Origin: Trueperella bialowiezensis
Lineage (GTDB): Bacteria > Actinomycetota > Actinomycetes > Actinomycetales > Actinomycetaceae
Direction: 5' to 3'
Length of the DNA: 64,000 nt
Assembly (NCBI RefSeq): GCF_900637955.1
Contig: NZ_LR134476.1
Location: 1,922,001 to 1,986,000, forward strand
Part shown: piece by piece, positions 7,849 to 18,143 of the stretch
How the letters are laid out: each line of letters starts with the position of its first letter
Numbering within the stretch: the stretch's first letter is position 1
The notes under the pieces: generated by a model
The model's input: only the letters and a program-made list of their open reading frames with translations
The model's database searches: none
What the model was told of the DNA's origin: nothing
Translations under genes and position numbers: made by a program

Positions 7849-10161
7849 ATGGCAGATAGTGCCGAAAACAATGAGGGCGCTCAGATTGCGCCTATGACAA
7901 CGCTCCTGTTCCAGGAGCCAGATATGAGCCGCGCGGTTAAAGCCCGCCGTAAGCGCCGTGAGGATAACGCTGACGAGCCTGACAGCGAGCGCGAATCTGG
8001 CAGCGGCGGCGATTCTACCGACGGCGACGACTCCTCGCCTCGCAAGCGCCGCCGGGGTAAGCGCGGCGGACGTAAGAGCAGCGAGTCAGCTCACAAGACC
8101 GAGCAAGATTCCGATGACTCCTCCGATGAAGAATCGGGCACGTCGTCGCGCAAAGTAACCAAGACACGCCGCACACGTCAGCGTAAATCCTCCAGTAAAG
8201 AAACACGCGAGTCGGCTGACAGTAAAGCAGAGGAATCCGAAGAATCCGATAAGGCGAACGGCCAGGGCGAGACGACCGTACGGCGTCGGCGTCGGCGTAG
8301 ATCTTCCGACGACGACGGCGTCACCGCACCCAAAGGCTCCACGCGCCTCGAAGCAAAGAGAAGGCGTAGGAAAGAAAGCCGGCGCGCCTCTCGGCGTCGT
8401 ACCACGATCACCGAATCGGAATACCTGGCGCGCAGGGAAGCCGTTGATCGAGTCATGCTGGTACGCGAACAGGACGGCCTCAACCAGATCGCCGTGCTGG
8501 AAGACGACGTGCTCGTCGAACACTACGTGGCACGCCACACCCAAACCTCGATGGTCGGTAACGTTTACCTTGGCCGCGTCCAAAACGTGCTGCCGTCAAT
8601 GGAAGCCGCGTTCGTTGACATCGGCAAGGGGCGAAACGCCGTCCTGTACGCCGGCGAAGTCAACTGGGATTCGGTTGGAATGAGCGGCAAAACCCACAAG
8701 ATTGAAGACGCCCTGAAATCGGGCGATCCGGTTCTCGTGCAGGTCACGAAAGACCCGATCGGCCACAAGGGCGCCCGGCTAACCGGCCAGGTCACCCTCG
8801 CAGGCCGCCACCTTGTACTTGTGCCCGGCGGCTCAATGATGGGTATTTCCCGCAAGTTGCCAGACACCGAGCGCTCGCGGCTGAAGTCGATCTTGAAGAA
8901 GGTTGTGCCCGGTGAACATGGCGTCATTGTGCGGACGGCTGCCGAAGGTGCCACCGAAGAACAACTCCAAGGTGACGTCGATCGGCTCGCCAAGTCTTGG
9001 AAAGAGATCCAGGCCAAATCAAAGTCGTCGAAGAACGCGCCCTCGCTGCTTAAGGCTGAACCGGAGCTGGCCGTGCGTGTGGTTCGTGACATCTTCAACG
9101 AAGACTTCAAGAAGCTCAAGGTTTCTGGTGACGAGGCGTGGAAGACGATCAGCCAATACGTTGAGGACCTCTCGCCGGACCTGGTTGATCGTTTGGAGCA
9201 CTGGGAATCGGACAAGGACATCTTTGCGGAGAACCGGGTTGACGAGCAGCTTGCGAAAGCGTTCGACCGCAAGGTATTCCTGCCGTCGGGTGGATCGCTC
9301 ATCATTGAGCGCACCGAGGCGATGACTGTGATCGACGTCAACACAGGCAAGTTCACCGGTTCGGGCGGAACCCTCGAAGAGACCGTGACCCGCAACAACC
9401 TGGAAGCTGCCGAAGAAGTGGTCCGCCAGCTACGCCTGCGCGACATCGGTGGCATCATCGTCATCGATTTTATTGACATGGTGCTCGAAGAAAACCGTGA
9501 CCTCGTGCTTCGCCGGCTCATTGAATGCCTCGGGCGGGATCGCACTCGCCACCAAGTAGCCGAAGTGACCTCCCTCGGGCTCGTGCAAATGACCCGCAAG
9601 CGGGTTGGGCAAGGGCTCGTTGAAGCGTTTTCTACCACGTGTGAGTGCTGCGACGGCCACGGCTACATTACGCATGAAAACCCTGTGGAACGCGGCGAAA
9701 CTGACGAACAAAATCCGCGCACATCCACCCGCCGCCAGGCCCGTGAACGTCCGCGCAAGAAGGCTGCGGCCGATCCGAAACATGAGGAAGTGCGTGCAGC
9801 TCTGGCTAACATTGCTGCGGCTGCATCGTCCAAGAACGACGCCACGGATAAGAAAGAGGCCGCGGGTAAGAGCGAGGCCGCGGACAAGAAAGAGGCCGCT
9901 GATGGGCGGGAGCGGGCTTCGGCACAGGAGAAGAAGCCGGTTCGCCGTAGCAAGTCGAAGAAGGCCGCGCCCACCAAGGCAGAAAGCGGCGCCAAGCCAG
10001 AAGGCAATGGCGAAGCCGAAAGCAGCGCCAAGGCTGACGGTAATTCTGAGGGCGAGGCCAAGCCGAAGCGTGAGCGCCGCCGGGTGACGTCGTCGGGAAC
10101 GATCAGCACCGGAAGTTCCGGCAAGTCGCACATCATGAGCTTCCCCGTGAAGAAAGATTAG
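7849..10161 (+). CDS. rne: Ribonuclease E/G family endoribonuclease
   Basis: Single-strand RNA endonuclease for mRNA turnover and rRNA/tRNA processing. From the ATG at 7849 (GGGGA just upstream) the protein has 770 residues. A charged, low-complexity N-terminal arm (Arg/Lys/Ser/Asp/Glu, about 1-185) leads to the S1 domain (NVYLGRVQNVLPSMEAAFVDIG), then the catalytic DNase-I-like domain with MTVIDVNTGKF and GGIIVIDFIDM carrying the metal-binding aspartates, then the zinc-link cysteines (CECCDGHGY). A charged C-terminal tail with AADKKEAA-type repeats follows. Arms on both sides of the core are typical of actinobacterial RNase E. It precedes rplU-rpmA-obgE, the usual actinobacterial order. Confidence 0.92.
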   Translation: MADSAENNEGAQIAPMTTLLFQEPDMSRAVKARRKRREDNADEPDSERESGSGGDSTDGDDSSPRKRRRGKRGGRKSSESAHKTEQDSDDSSDEESGTSSRKVTKTRRTRQRKSSSKETRESADSKAEESEESDKANGQGETTVRRRRRRRSSDDDGVTAPKGSTRLEAKRRRRKESRRASRRRTTITESEYLARREAVDRVMLVREQDGLNQIAVLEDDVLVEHYVARHTQTSMVGNVYLGRVQNVLPSMEAAFVDIGKGRNAVLYAGEVNWDSVGMSGKTHKIEDALKSGDPVLVQVTKDPIGHKGARLTGQVTLAGRHLVLVPGGSMMGISRKLPDTERSRLKSILKKVVPGEHGVIVRTAAEGATEEQLQGDVDRLAKSWKEIQAKSKSSKNAPSLLKAEPELAVRVVRDIFNEDFKKLKVSGDEAWKTISQYVEDLSPDLVDRLEHWESDKDIFAENRVDEQLAKAFDRKVFLPSGGSLIIERTEAMTVIDVNTGKFTGSGGTLEETVTRNNLEAAEEVVRQLRLRDIGGIIVIDFIDMVLEENRDLVLRRLIECLGRDRTRHQVAEVTSLGLVQMTRKRVGQGLVEAFSTTCECCDGHGYITHENPVERGETDEQNPRTSTRRQARERPRKKAAADPKHEEVRAALANIAAAASSKNDATDKKEAAGKSEAADKKEAADGRERASAQEKKPVRRSKSKKAAPTKAESGAKPEGNGEAESSAKADGNSEGEAKPKRERRRVTSSGTISTGSSGKSHIMSFPVKKD

Positions 10162-10306
10162 GAGCAAGCCGCGCAATGTGGCGATCATCGCCCTTTGCTA
10201 ACTTGTTACGGCTGGCGGTTGTCAGTAAACTTGTAACTCGGCGCGTAAAGCGCTACAACATTTTCCAAGCACATATGTGCACCAAATCGACAGAGATGAG
10301 CTGAAC

Positions 10307-10612
10307 GTGGTTTACGCGATTGTTAAGACGGGCGGGCGCCAGGAGAAGGTGTCCGTCGGATCTATCGTGGTTACGAACAGGATCGAAGGCGAAGCTGGCG
10401 ACAAGGTCGAGCTAGAGCCGATCATGCTCGTCGACGGTGACAAGGTCACCACGTCTGCCGATGGTATTTCCGCTAAGGTTACCGCCGAGATCGTTCGTGA
10501 CGAAAAGGGTCCGAAGATTTCCATTGTGAAGTACAAGAACAAGACTGGTTACCGCAAGCGCATGGGTCATCGCCAGCCGCTGACTCGCCTGAAGGTCACA
10601 AACATCGGCTAA
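10307..10612 (+). CDS. rplU: 50S ribosomal protein L21
   Basis: Large-subunit protein of 101 residues, beginning [17 protein letters not shown], the standard L21 N-terminus. The GTG at 10307 is chosen because L21 proteins begin with M-YAIV; the longer frame from 10277 adds ten unrelated residues. The C-terminal block [17 protein letters not shown] is the L21 signature. Forms an operon with rpmA 39 bases downstream. Confidence 0.97.
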   Translation: MVYAIVKTGGRQEKVSVGSIVVTNRIEGEAGDKVELEPIMLVDGDKVTTSADGISAKVTAEIVRDEKGPKISIVKYKNKTGYRKRMGHRQPLTRLKVTNIG

Positions 10613-10651
10613 TCGGCACGATACGAGCTTTTTAGAAAAGAAGGTCTGAAG

Positions 10652-10906
10652 ATGGCAACAAAGAAAGGTGCGAGCTCAACTCGCAACGGTCGCGATTCTA
10701 ATGCGCAACGCCTTGGAATCAAGCGCTTCGGCGGCCAGGCTGTGAACGCCGGAGAAATCCTCGTGCGCCAGCGCGGCACGAAGTACCACCCGGGCGTTAA
10801 CGTCGGCCGCGGTAAGGATGACACGCTGTTCGCTCTTGAGGCCGGTCTGGTCGAGTTCGGAACCAAGCGCGGCCGCAAGGTCATTAACGTGCTGGTAGAC
10901 GCCTAA
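10652..10906 (+). CDS. rpmA: 50S ribosomal protein L27
   Basis: Large-subunit protein of 84 residues that reaches the peptidyl-transferase centre. The N-terminus [16 protein letters not shown] and [15 protein letters not shown] are the L27 signature; there is no cleavable N-terminal extension of the Firmicutes kind. It follows rplU and is closed by a terminator before obgE. Confidence 0.98.
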   Translation: MATKKGASSTRNGRDSNAQRLGIKRFGGQAVNAGEILVRQRGTKYHPGVNVGRGKDDTLFALEAGLVEFGTKRGRKVINVLVDA

Positions 10907-10935
10907 GGCGACTACCGCGCGCACGCGCGTCAAAT

Positions 10936-10972
10936 AGGGGTGACAGGGCGTTGAGCTCTTCACCCCTTTTTG
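10936..10972 (+). terminator. Rho-independent terminator after rpmA
   Basis: AGGGGTGA (10936-10943) pairs with TCACCCCT (10960-10967) and is followed directly by a run of five T. It ends the rplU-rpmA message, or attenuates read-through into obgE. Confidence 0.85.
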
Positions 10973-10993
10973 TGTTGAGGAAGAGAGGACGTC

Positions 10994-12508
10994 ATGGCTA
11001 GTTTTATCGACCGGGTGACACTGCATATTCAAGCAGGTAAAGGCGGCAACGGTATTGCGTCCGTGCGCCGTGAAAAGTACAAGCCGCTAGGTGGCCCTGA
11101 TGGGGCTAACGGCGGTCACGGTGGTGACGTCATTTTGCGGGTTGATCCGCAAGAATCAACGCTTCTTTCTTTGCATCATTCACCGCATTTGAAGGCCGAA
11201 AATGGTCAGCCCGGTGCCGGCGACTTGCGTCATGGCAAACGCGGTCAAGATCTGATCGTTCACGTGCCGTCCGGAACGGTGGTTAAGGACATGGACGGCA
11301 ACATTCTGGCTGACCTCGTGGGGGAGGGCGCCGAATATCTGGTGGCGGAAGGCGGCTTCGGTGGCTTGGGTAATGCTGCGCTCGCATCACCGAAGCGCAA
11401 GGCTCCCGGCTTCGCACTGCTCGGAGTGCCGGGTGAAGAGATCTCGGTGGTCCTTGAGCTGAAGTCTGTTGCCGACGTCGCGCTCGTCGGTTTTCCATCA
11501 GCAGGAAAGTCATCGCTGATCGCCGCGATGTCTGCAGCCCGGCCAAAGATCGCTGACTATCCGTTCACCACGCTCGTGCCCAACCTCGGCGTGGTGAGCG
11601 CCGGTGATAATCGTTTCACGATGGCCGACGTTCCGGGACTCATCCCGGGAGCCTCGGAAGGTAAGGGGCTCGGTCATGAATTTTTGCGCCACATTGAACG
11701 GTGCGCGGTGATCGCTCACGTTGTTGACTGCGCGGCCTACGAGTTTACGCGTGATCCGGTGACCGACTTGAAGACAATCGAAGCCGAACTGGCCGCCTAT
11801 GCCGACCAAATCCCGCCGATGGACGACCGGGTGCCACTCATGGAGCGCCCGCGCGTCGTCGTGCTTAATAAGGCTGACGTGCCCGAAGCGCGCGAACTTG
11901 CCGAATTTGTGCAACCGGAGATCGAAGCGCTCGGCTATCAAGTGTTCATCGTCTCTGCTGTGGCCCGGCATGGCCTACGCGAACTCGGTTTCGCGCTGGC
12001 GAAGATCGTGGACGAGGTGCGTAGCCACGACGTCGTGCCCCAAGCCCGCCCGGTCATCCGCCCGGTGAGTCAAGACGACGACGGTTTCACCGTCACGCCC
12101 GTCAACCATTCGGGTACCGTCATCTATCAGGTGCGCGGTCGCAAACCTGAGCGATGGATCAACCAGACGGACTTCGCTAACGACGAGGCCGTGGGATATC
12201 TCGCCGATCGTCTCAACGCGCTCGGAGTGGAAAAAGAACTCATGAAAGCCGGCGCTATTGGTGGTGACACGGTGGTCATCGGCCCGCTGGATGGCGGTGT
12301 GGTGTTCGACTGGGAACCCACCCTGTCCACAGGTGCCGAACACTTGGCTCCACGCGGCTCCGATGCGCGGTTGGAAGACTGGTCCAGGCCCACGCGCGCC
12401 CAGCGTAAGGCTGCTTTCCACGAGCGGATGGACGCCAAAGAAGAGGCCAGGCAAGCGCTTCGTGCCGACCGCGACGAAGGGATTTGGACAGACCCGTCAG
12501 CAAACTAA
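10994..12508 (+). CDS. obgE: GTPase ObgE/CgtA
   Basis: Essential ribosome-associated GTPase involved in 50S maturation and stress control. Of 504 residues, the glycine-rich Obg fold spans about 1-158 ([30 protein letters not shown]), the G domain about 160-335 with G1 [10 protein letters not shown]3 DVPGLI and G4 NKAD, and an OCT domain about 355-430. A charged C-terminal extension ([19 protein letters not shown]) follows. Starts at an ATG with GAAGAGAGG upstream. Confidence 0.97.
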   Translation: MASFIDRVTLHIQAGKGGNGIASVRREKYKPLGGPDGANGGHGGDVILRVDPQESTLLSLHHSPHLKAENGQPGAGDLRHGKRGQDLIVHVPSGTVVKDMDGNILADLVGEGAEYLVAEGGFGGLGNAALASPKRKAPGFALLGVPGEEISVVLELKSVADVALVGFPSAGKSSLIAAMSAARPKIADYPFTTLVPNLGVVSAGDNRFTMADVPGLIPGASEGKGLGHEFLRHIERCAVIAHVVDCAAYEFTRDPVTDLKTIEAELAAYADQIPPMDDRVPLMERPRVVVLNKADVPEARELAEFVQPEIEALGYQVFIVSAVARHGLRELGFALAKIVDEVRSHDVVPQARPVIRPVSQDDDGFTVTPVNHSGTVIYQVRGRKPERWINQTDFANDEAVGYLADRLNALGVEKELMKAGAIGGDTVVIGPLDGGVVFDWEPTLSTGAEHLAPRGSDARLEDWSRPTRAQRKAAFHERMDAKEEARQALRADRDEGIWTDPSAN

Positions 12509-12520
12509 CGCGCAGGTAGA

Positions 12521-13627
12521 ATGGCTGGCGTGCAACATTTACTCTCGAATCGGGCTCTGCTTGGGCAAGCGCCGCGTATCGTTATCAAGATCGGCTCGTC
12601 GTCGCTGACGCGAGGCGGTTCCCTGGCACGCGACCAGATTGCGCAACTCGTGGACGTTTTGGGCCCGGCTCACGTGCGTGGACAGCAGATCGTGCTCGTG
12701 TCCTCGGGTTCGATCGCGGCTGGTTTGCAACCGCTTGGTTTTCGGCGCAGGCCAGCAGATGTGCGCGACCAGCAGGCAGCGTCCATGGTCGGCCAATCCC
12801 ATCTTATTCAGGCATACACCGACGAATTCGCACGCTACGGCGTGACGATCGGGCAGGCATTGCTGACGCCGGACGACGTCGTTGATCGCCGCCACTACAA
12901 CAACGTCCAGTCCGCTTTGCAGCGCCTGTTGCACCTGGGCGTGATTCCGATTGTGAATGAGAACGACGCCGTGGTGACCGACGAGCTGCGCTTTGGCGAT
13001 AATGACAGGCTTGCCGCCCTTGTGGCACACATTGTGGACGCGACGGCCCTGATTTTGCTGACCGACGTGGACGGGCTGTATTCCGGGCCGCCGGGAACTC
13101 CGGGGGCGACACTGATTAGCGAAGTTGCCGACATGGACGAGCTCGCCGGCTTTACTATTACGGGTAAGGGCTCTGAGGTGGGCACGGGCGGAATGGCCAC
13201 CAAAGTGGAAGCCGCGCGCATCGCAACCTCCGGGGGCGTGGCAACCTTACTGGCATCCACAGCCGATCTCGGTGCCGCGCTCGCCGGTGAAACAGTTGGC
13301 ACGTGGTTTTTGCCAAGGTCCAAACGTATCCCAGCGCGCGATCTGTGGTTGCGCCACGCAGCCGCTGTTAAGGGCACGATCACCGTGGACGACGGCGCAA
13401 AGAACGCGCTGCGCAGCGGTGGGGCATCGCTGCTGGCCGTTGGTGTGACTGACGTGCGCGGAACAATCGCGGCGGGAGATCTGGTGTCAATCGTGGACTC
13501 AAACGGGGTGGAAGTGGCACGCGGACTCAGTGCATTTTCTACTGCAGAACTGAATGCATATATGCATAAAAGATCGGCCCCCCGGCCCGTGGTGCATGCC
13601 GATGATCTCGTGCTGCCGACCAAGTGA
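12521..13627 (+). CDS. proB: Glutamate 5-kinase
   Basis: First step of proline biosynthesis: phosphorylates glutamate to gamma-glutamyl phosphate, which ProA (about 1.8 kb downstream) reduces. The 368-residue protein has an amino-acid kinase domain (RIVIKIGSSSLTRGG; VPIVNENDAV-like text IPIVNENDAV; GTGGMATKVEAA) and a C-terminal PUA domain (about 275-360). It begins 13 bases after obgE, so probably shares its message. A GTG at 12530 is an alternative start. Confidence 0.96.
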   Translation: MAGVQHLLSNRALLGQAPRIVIKIGSSSLTRGGSLARDQIAQLVDVLGPAHVRGQQIVLVSSGSIAAGLQPLGFRRRPADVRDQQAASMVGQSHLIQAYTDEFARYGVTIGQALLTPDDVVDRRHYNNVQSALQRLLHLGVIPIVNENDAVVTDELRFGDNDRLAALVAHIVDATALILLTDVDGLYSGPPGTPGATLISEVADMDELAGFTITGKGSEVGTGGMATKVEAARIATSGGVATLLASTADLGAALAGETVGTWFLPRSKRIPARDLWLRHAAAVKGTITVDDGAKNALRSGGASLLAVGVTDVRGTIAAGDLVSIVDSNGVEVARGLSAFSTAELNAYMHKRSAPRPVVHADDLVLPTK

Positions 13628-13804
13628 TCTCGCCAAACTTACTAAATCGTAACGACTAGCACACTTTTCGCCGATTCGTAAGCAAGTTCACAAGAATCTG
13701 GCGGCATTTCCTCTCTTCGTTGAGATTCCGCCGAAAGGCGCTTCCCGAAAAGTGAGATTTGCTCTCTCAAAACGCGGGCGAGGCGCTGTTTACTCATTGT
13801 TTCA

Positions 13805-13834
13805 TTGACCGGACACGGCTGTATTCGGTACTTT
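13805..13834 (+). promoter_or_regulatory. Candidate promoter of the luciferase-like gene
   Basis: TTGACC at 13805-13810 and TACTTT at 13829-13834, with 18 bases between, resemble sigma-70-type -35 and -10 boxes. They lie about 60 bases before the GTG start at 13894. The 266-base gap after proB is otherwise empty. Confidence 0.4.
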
Positions 13835-13893
13835 TTTGAGTTAACAGGAGCGAAAAATTATTCGCCTCGTGTTATGAATATGAGGAAGTAACC

Positions 13894-14841
13894 GTGACTA
13901 TCGAATTAGCAGCATCACGCAAAGCGCTGAATTATGCACACCCGATCGATATTGCCGACGAAACAATGGCGCCCGATCATCTGGCAACAGCGTGGATCGG
14001 GATGGATCTGACGCTGCTTGACGCGTGCGTCGGCCCGGGCATTGACCCCGATTGCCGTGCACAGGTGAACTTCCCTCGCTTGGCCTCAACAGTCAAGGCG
14101 GCGCACAAAGGCGGAATCGATTTCATTAGCCTTGGCGCCGAATTCAAAAACGATTCCAGCTCAACCGACGCGGAGTGTGAATACGACGCTGCGAAAACCT
14201 GCAGCCGGCTCGCACAGGTATCCGAAGGCGGAGTATTCGCCGGAGTGGCTGGTTGCCCCGAAGCGATGGACGTCGCTATCGATTTATTGGCCGCGCAGGA
14301 CGAAGGCTGGGCCGGTCTCACAATTACTCTGGCCACCGATTCTGACTTTGCGGGTGTCGAAGAAGCAGCCCGTAACGCTCGGGCTGCCGGCATCAAGATC
14401 GCCGTCATTATCACTAACCCGTCAATATCGGCCGAGCGTGCGAAAATCATTGCCTCCATTGCGGATGCTGTGCGCCTGCGGGTGTCCGACCCGCACCTGG
14501 CAAGGGAAGCCCGTTTCGCGATCCGTGCCGCCGGCCAGGAACTCGGCAAAAACATCCTCGTCTTTGCCGAACTTGGAATCGTCATCTCAGGTTCTGTAAC
14601 TGCGGCAGAAGAGCGTGCACTGCTCATTGAGCGTATGTTTGGTTGCCAACCCTTCGAAGGGATCGCCCATGTGTATGGCACGATCTACTCGGTAGCCGAC
14701 ACCATCGAATCGTGGGTGGGATACGGCGCGGCTGACGGCATTATCCTCGTTCCGGCGTCGTTGCCCACTGACCTGGCGTCGGTGCTGCGCGGCGTCCTGC
14801 CTCTGCTGGATGCGCGGGCACAGATTAACGTCGAAAAATAA
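13894..14841 (+). CDS. Luciferase-like (LLM-class) flavin-dependent protein
   Basis: 315 residues from a GTG with GAGGAAG eight bases upstream. The C-terminal part (YGTIYSVADTIESWVGYGAADGIILVPASLPTDLASVLRGVLPLL) has the typical ending of LLM flavin-dependent monooxygenases, where this region closes the TIM-barrel (quoted in two parts: YGTIYSVADTIESWVGYGAA and DGIILVPASLPTDL). The middle (GWAGLTITL, VRLRVSDPHLAREARFAI) is compatible with the same fold. The protein is shorter than usual family members, so it may lack part of the insertion region. Substrate unknown. Convergent with trxA, with a hairpin element between them. Confidence 0.65.
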   Translation: MTIELAASRKALNYAHPIDIADETMAPDHLATAWIGMDLTLLDACVGPGIDPDCRAQVNFPRLASTVKAAHKGGIDFISLGAEFKNDSSSTDAECEYDAAKTCSRLAQVSEGGVFAGVAGCPEAMDVAIDLLAAQDEGWAGLTITLATDSDFAGVEEAARNARAAGIKIAVIITNPSISAERAKIIASIADAVRLRVSDPHLAREARFAIRAAGQELGKNILVFAELGIVISGSVTAAEERALLIERMFGCQPFEGIAHVYGTIYSVADTIESWVGYGAADGIILVPASLPTDLASVLRGVLPLLDARAQINVEK

Positions 14842-14844
14842 AGA

Positions 14845-14908
14845 TTCGGAGTGCGATTTCAGGCTGTGCTACACATAGGTGCAGCAGACCCGAAAGCCGC
14901 ACTCCGAA
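14845..14908. repeat. Convergent-gene hairpin element, copy A
   Basis: 64 bases with 11-bp perfect outer arms (TTCGGAGTGCG / CGCACTCCGAA) around a core with ACATAGGTGCAGCA, which itself can fold (TGCTGCAC against GTGTAGCA on the minus strand). Related elements lie at 30049-30126 and 33648-33721. It separates the convergent luciferase-like gene and trxA, so it could serve as a two-way terminator. Confidence 0.7.
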
Positions 14909-14924
14909 ACTCGGTCAGTGAAGA

Positions 14925-15287
14925 TTACTCCTCAGAGCTCTCCGCAATCTTCGCGCGCACCTCGTCCATGTCGAGGGCCTTCGCCTGCTCGATGAGATCA
15001 TCCAGGGCGGCAGGCGGAAGTGCGCCAGCACCCTCGTAGATGCGGATCCCATCGCGGAAGACCATCAGCGTAGGAATCGACATGATCTGGAAAGCCTGCG
15101 CGAGCTCGCCCTGCGCTTCGGTATCAACCTTGCCAAACGTGATGTCCTCATGCTTTTCAGAAGCAGCCTCAAAAGTAGGGCCGAACGTCTTACACGGACC
15201 GCACCATTCCGCCCAGAAATCCAGGATAACGGTGCCTTCTTTGACGGTGTCATTGAAGTTTTCGGCGGTGACTTCTACGGTTGCCAT
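14925..15287 (-). CDS. trxA: Thioredoxin
   Basis: Small cytoplasmic dithiol reductase. 120 residues with the active site WCGPCK (residues 28-33) after ILDFWAE, a cis-proline in SIPTLMVFRDG, and a single domain. The C-terminus carries about 15 extra residues (DMDEVRAKIAESSEE) beyond the core fold. Transcribed alone, divergent from proA. Confidence 0.96.
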   Translation of the reverse strand: MATVEVTAENFNDTVKEGTVILDFWAEWCGPCKTFGPTFEAASEKHEDITFGKVDTEAQGELAQAFQIMSIPTLMVFRDGIRIYEGAGALPPAALDDLIEQAKALDMDEVRAKIAESSEE

Positions 15288-15422
15288 AGATTCGTCCTTT
15301 CGTGGCGCTGTGCGCGCCGAAGTAGTTGCTTAGCGAGAAGAACGCATACCTTGCGCATATATTCCCGTAAGGTAGAGGATAATTGAGAGTCTACCGACTA
15401 ATGGGAATCAGACGGAGTGGTG

Positions 15423-16691
15423 ATGGTAAGTATGTCCGAGGCAAACCAGGCAGTCCGCGATCTAGCAACGAAAGCAAAGGACGCGGCACGGGCGCTACGA
15501 GTGGCGAACACCGCCGAAAAGAATGCGATGCTGGCCAAGATAGCCGATGAGCTGTTAGCGAACGAACAGAATATCCTGGACGCTAATCGCGAGGACGTCG
15601 AGCGTGAGAAAGCCGCAGGAATGAGTGCGGCACTGATCGACAGGCTGCTTCTGACGTCCCAGCGGCTCGCCGACATCGCACAAGCGGTACGGGATGTTGC
15701 CTCCCTTGCCGATCCGGTAGGCGAAATCGTGGAAGGCCGCACACTGGACAACGGCCTGCGGCTCACAAACAAGCGCGTGCCCATGGGTGTGATCGGAATG
15801 ATCTACGAAGCACGCCCCAACGTGACCGTGGACGCCGCAGTGCTTGCCCTCAAAGCCGGAAACGCTGTTCTGCTTCGCGGCGGATCGGCGGCACTGGAAT
15901 CCAACAGAGTACTCGTTGCGGCGATCCGTGCGGGCATCGACAAGGCAGGCTTTTCCCCGGATCTCGTGGCAAGCGTCGACGATTACGGCCGGGACGGCGC
16001 CGTGGCGCTCATGCGCGCTCGCGGATACGTTGATCTGGTGATTCCGCGCGGGGGAGCAGGCCTCATCCAAACAGTGATCGAACAGGCCACCGTGCCCACG
16101 ATCGAGACCGGGGTAGGTAACTGCCACATCTACGTTGATAGCGCGGCTGATGTGGACCGAGCACACGACGTCGTCGTCAATGCGAAAACCCACCGCCCGG
16201 GCGTGTGTAACGCTGTGGAAACCGTTCTCGTGCATCGTGATGTGGCCGGTGAGCTGCTGCCGCGCCTTGGTAAGTCGCTCGGTGAGGCAGGCGTGACCAT
16301 CCACGCCGATGCTGTGGCCGCCGAGCTGATAGCTGATGCGGTGCCGGCCACGGAAGCTGACTGGGAGACCGAGTACCTCGCACTCGAACTTGCCGTGCGT
16401 GTCGTGGATAACCCGGCAGACGCCGTCGCACATATTGCCCAATACTCGAGTGGTCACACGGAAGCGATCATCTCGGAAAACGTGGCCACCGTCAACATGT
16501 TCACGCAGGCCGTGGATAGCGCCGTCGTCATGGTCAACGCGTCCACTCGGTTTACTGACGGCGGCCAGTTCGGCCTCGGAGCAGAAATCGGGATTTCCAC
16601 TCAGAAGTTGCACGCCCGCGGGCCGATGGCTCTGCGTGAGCTCACCACGACGACGTGGATCGTACAAGGTGACGGGCATGTCCGCCAGTGA
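15423..16691 (+). CDS. proA: Glutamate-5-semialdehyde dehydrogenase (gamma-glutamyl phosphate reductase)
   Basis: Second enzyme of proline synthesis, NADPH-dependent. The frame is open from a GTG at 15417; I take the ATG at 15423 because GGAG lies five bases ahead of it (422 residues). Key motifs: [19 protein letters not shown], the catalytic-cysteine block [10 protein letters not shown], and [19 protein letters not shown]. The last 14 bases overlap nadD. Confidence 0.96.
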   Translation: MVSMSEANQAVRDLATKAKDAARALRVANTAEKNAMLAKIADELLANEQNILDANREDVEREKAAGMSAALIDRLLLTSQRLADIAQAVRDVASLADPVGEIVEGRTLDNGLRLTNKRVPMGVIGMIYEARPNVTVDAAVLALKAGNAVLLRGGSAALESNRVLVAAIRAGIDKAGFSPDLVASVDDYGRDGAVALMRARGYVDLVIPRGGAGLIQTVIEQATVPTIETGVGNCHIYVDSAADVDRAHDVVVNAKTHRPGVCNAVETVLVHRDVAGELLPRLGKSLGEAGVTIHADAVAAELIADAVPATEADWETEYLALELAVRVVDNPADAVAHIAQYSSGHTEAIISENVATVNMFTQAVDSAVVMVNASTRFTDGGQFGLGAEIGISTQKLHARGPMALRELTTTTWIVQGDGHVRQ

Positions 16692-17340
16692 GATCGGGCG
16701 GCGGCGTCCGCGGATCGGAATCATGGGTGGAACCTTCGACCCCATCCACAACGGACATCTCGTGGCCGCTTCCGAAGTGCAATACTATTTCGACCTCGAC
16801 GAAGTTATTTTCGTTCCCACCGGCGAGCAGCCGTTTAAGAAGAATCGGAAAGTGACGATCGCCGAGCATCGGTATCTCATGACGGTCATTGCCACTGCGT
16901 CGAACCCGCGTTTCAACGTGTCACGTGTTGACATTGAGCGGCCAGGAACCACCTACACGATCGATACTCTGCGCGACCTGCGTGCTATCTATCCCAACGC
17001 CGACCTTTTCTTTATCACGGGCGCTGACGTGCTTCCGCAGATCTTGACGTGGAAAGATCAAGAAGACCTATGGGAACTCGCCCATTTTGTGGGGGTGAAC
17101 AGGCCAGGGCACGATCTTGATATTTCCGGGCTGCCGGCCGAATCGGTGTCGCTCGTAGAAATCCCGGCTATGGCGATCTCCTCCACGGGCATCCGCCAGC
17201 GCGCAGCAAACGGCGTTCCCGTCTGGTATTTGGTGCCTGATGGCGTAGTGCAGTACATAAACAAGTATCATCTATATATATCGAACGAAGAAGAGACGAC
17301 CTCACAGGTGCCAGTACGCACTGAGGGCAAGGAGTCATAA
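16678..17340 (+). CDS. nadD: Nicotinate-nucleotide adenylyltransferase
   Basis: Makes deamido-NAD from nicotinate mononucleotide and ATP. 220 residues from the ATG at 16678, which overlaps proA by 14 bases. The nucleotidyltransferase signature [15 protein letters not shown] is at about residue 17 and the ISSTGIR block near the end. A long frame upstream of this ATG is just proA in another frame. The C-terminus has a short Glu/Thr-rich tail. The TAA stop is directly followed by the ATG of the next gene. Confidence 0.96.
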   Translation: MSASEIGRRRPRIGIMGGTFDPIHNGHLVAASEVQYYFDLDEVIFVPTGEQPFKKNRKVTIAEHRYLMTVIATASNPRFNVSRVDIERPGTTYTIDTLRDLRAIYPNADLFFITGADVLPQILTWKDQEDLWELAHFVGVNRPGHDLDISGLPAESVSLVEIPAMAISSTGIRQRAANGVPVWYLVPDGVVQYINKYHLYISNEEETTSQVPVRTEGKES

Positions 17341-18129
17341 ATGAGTGATAGTCGCAGGTTATCGCGCCGCGAACTGAGGGAAATGGGCAAGCTCAAGCCG
17401 CTTCCTGAAGGAGAATTAGGCTCGACGACGGCCGAGCTCAAACTACGCCGGCCTTCCCGTAAGGAACTGCGCGAATTAGCCGAACAAGAACGGCAGCAGG
17501 CGCTTGATGCCGCAGCCTTAGAACAGGCTGGCGAGGAAGTCAGCGAAGATGTTGGCGAAGAAGATGGCGGCACGCAAACCGTGCAGATGGACTCCGTGGA
17601 CGAGGCCCCGAAGGCGGAGCAACAGCCCGATCCTGAACCTGCGGAGCAACCGGAAACAACACAGCGCAAATCGGTGTTCGACAGGTTTGAAGACGACGAC
17701 AAGACCGAGTCCGCCGAAGAAAAGCAGGCCGACGGCGACGGCGTCGTCGGCGAAAAAGACGCTACCGAGACCAGTGACGATAGCGAAGCCGAAAACGCGC
17801 AAGGATCCTTGCAAGATCGACTCCTTGCACGCACGCGCCGCGACGACACGGTAGGGGCGGCAGCGCAAAGCGCAGTGGTGGCTGAGCCCGCAGAGAGCGT
17901 CACACCTGAACAAGCGCCAGACTCGGCGGTCGCCACCTACGAAACCGGCGGAGACCTCGAAGAAATGGAAACCGAAGTGGAAGCCCCGCGGCGCACATGG
18001 CTGAACATTCTGATCGCCGTGCTGCTCGGCGCTCTCGTGGGATACCTAGTGGGATCGTGGATCAACCACCGATACCTGTCCGCACCAGAAATAAGCGTTG
18101 TGACCGACGTATTTAAGTTGCTGTTGTAA
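17341..18129 (+). CDS. Acidic single-pass membrane protein of unknown function
   Basis: 262 residues with no known enzyme motif. The N-terminus has two related basic segments (SRRELREMGKLKPLPEGE and SRKELRELAEQERQQ), followed by about 150 residues of Glu/Asp/Gln-rich low-complexity sequence and one C-terminal membrane helix (LNILIAVLLGALVGYLVGS). The charge pattern puts the long acidic arm in the cytoplasm. It fills the slot between nadD and rsfS, where actinobacteria often carry a poorly conserved membrane protein. It abuts nadD without a gap. Confidence 0.8.
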   Translation: MSDSRRLSRRELREMGKLKPLPEGELGSTTAELKLRRPSRKELRELAEQERQQALDAAALEQAGEEVSEDVGEEDGGTQTVQMDSVDEAPKAEQQPDPEPAEQPETTQRKSVFDRFEDDDKTESAEEKQADGDGVVGEKDATETSDDSEAENAQGSLQDRLLARTRRDDTVGAAAQSAVVAEPAESVTPEQAPDSAVATYETGGDLEEMETEVEAPRRTWLNILIAVLLGALVGYLVGSWINHRYLSAPEISVVTDVFKLLL

Positions 18130-18143
18130 GGCGAAAGGACACC

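Noticed and set aside
8086-8583. Minus-strand frames inside the RNase E/G gene and similar long shadows elsewhere
   Set aside because: They lie opposite genes with clear motifs and have no features of their own.
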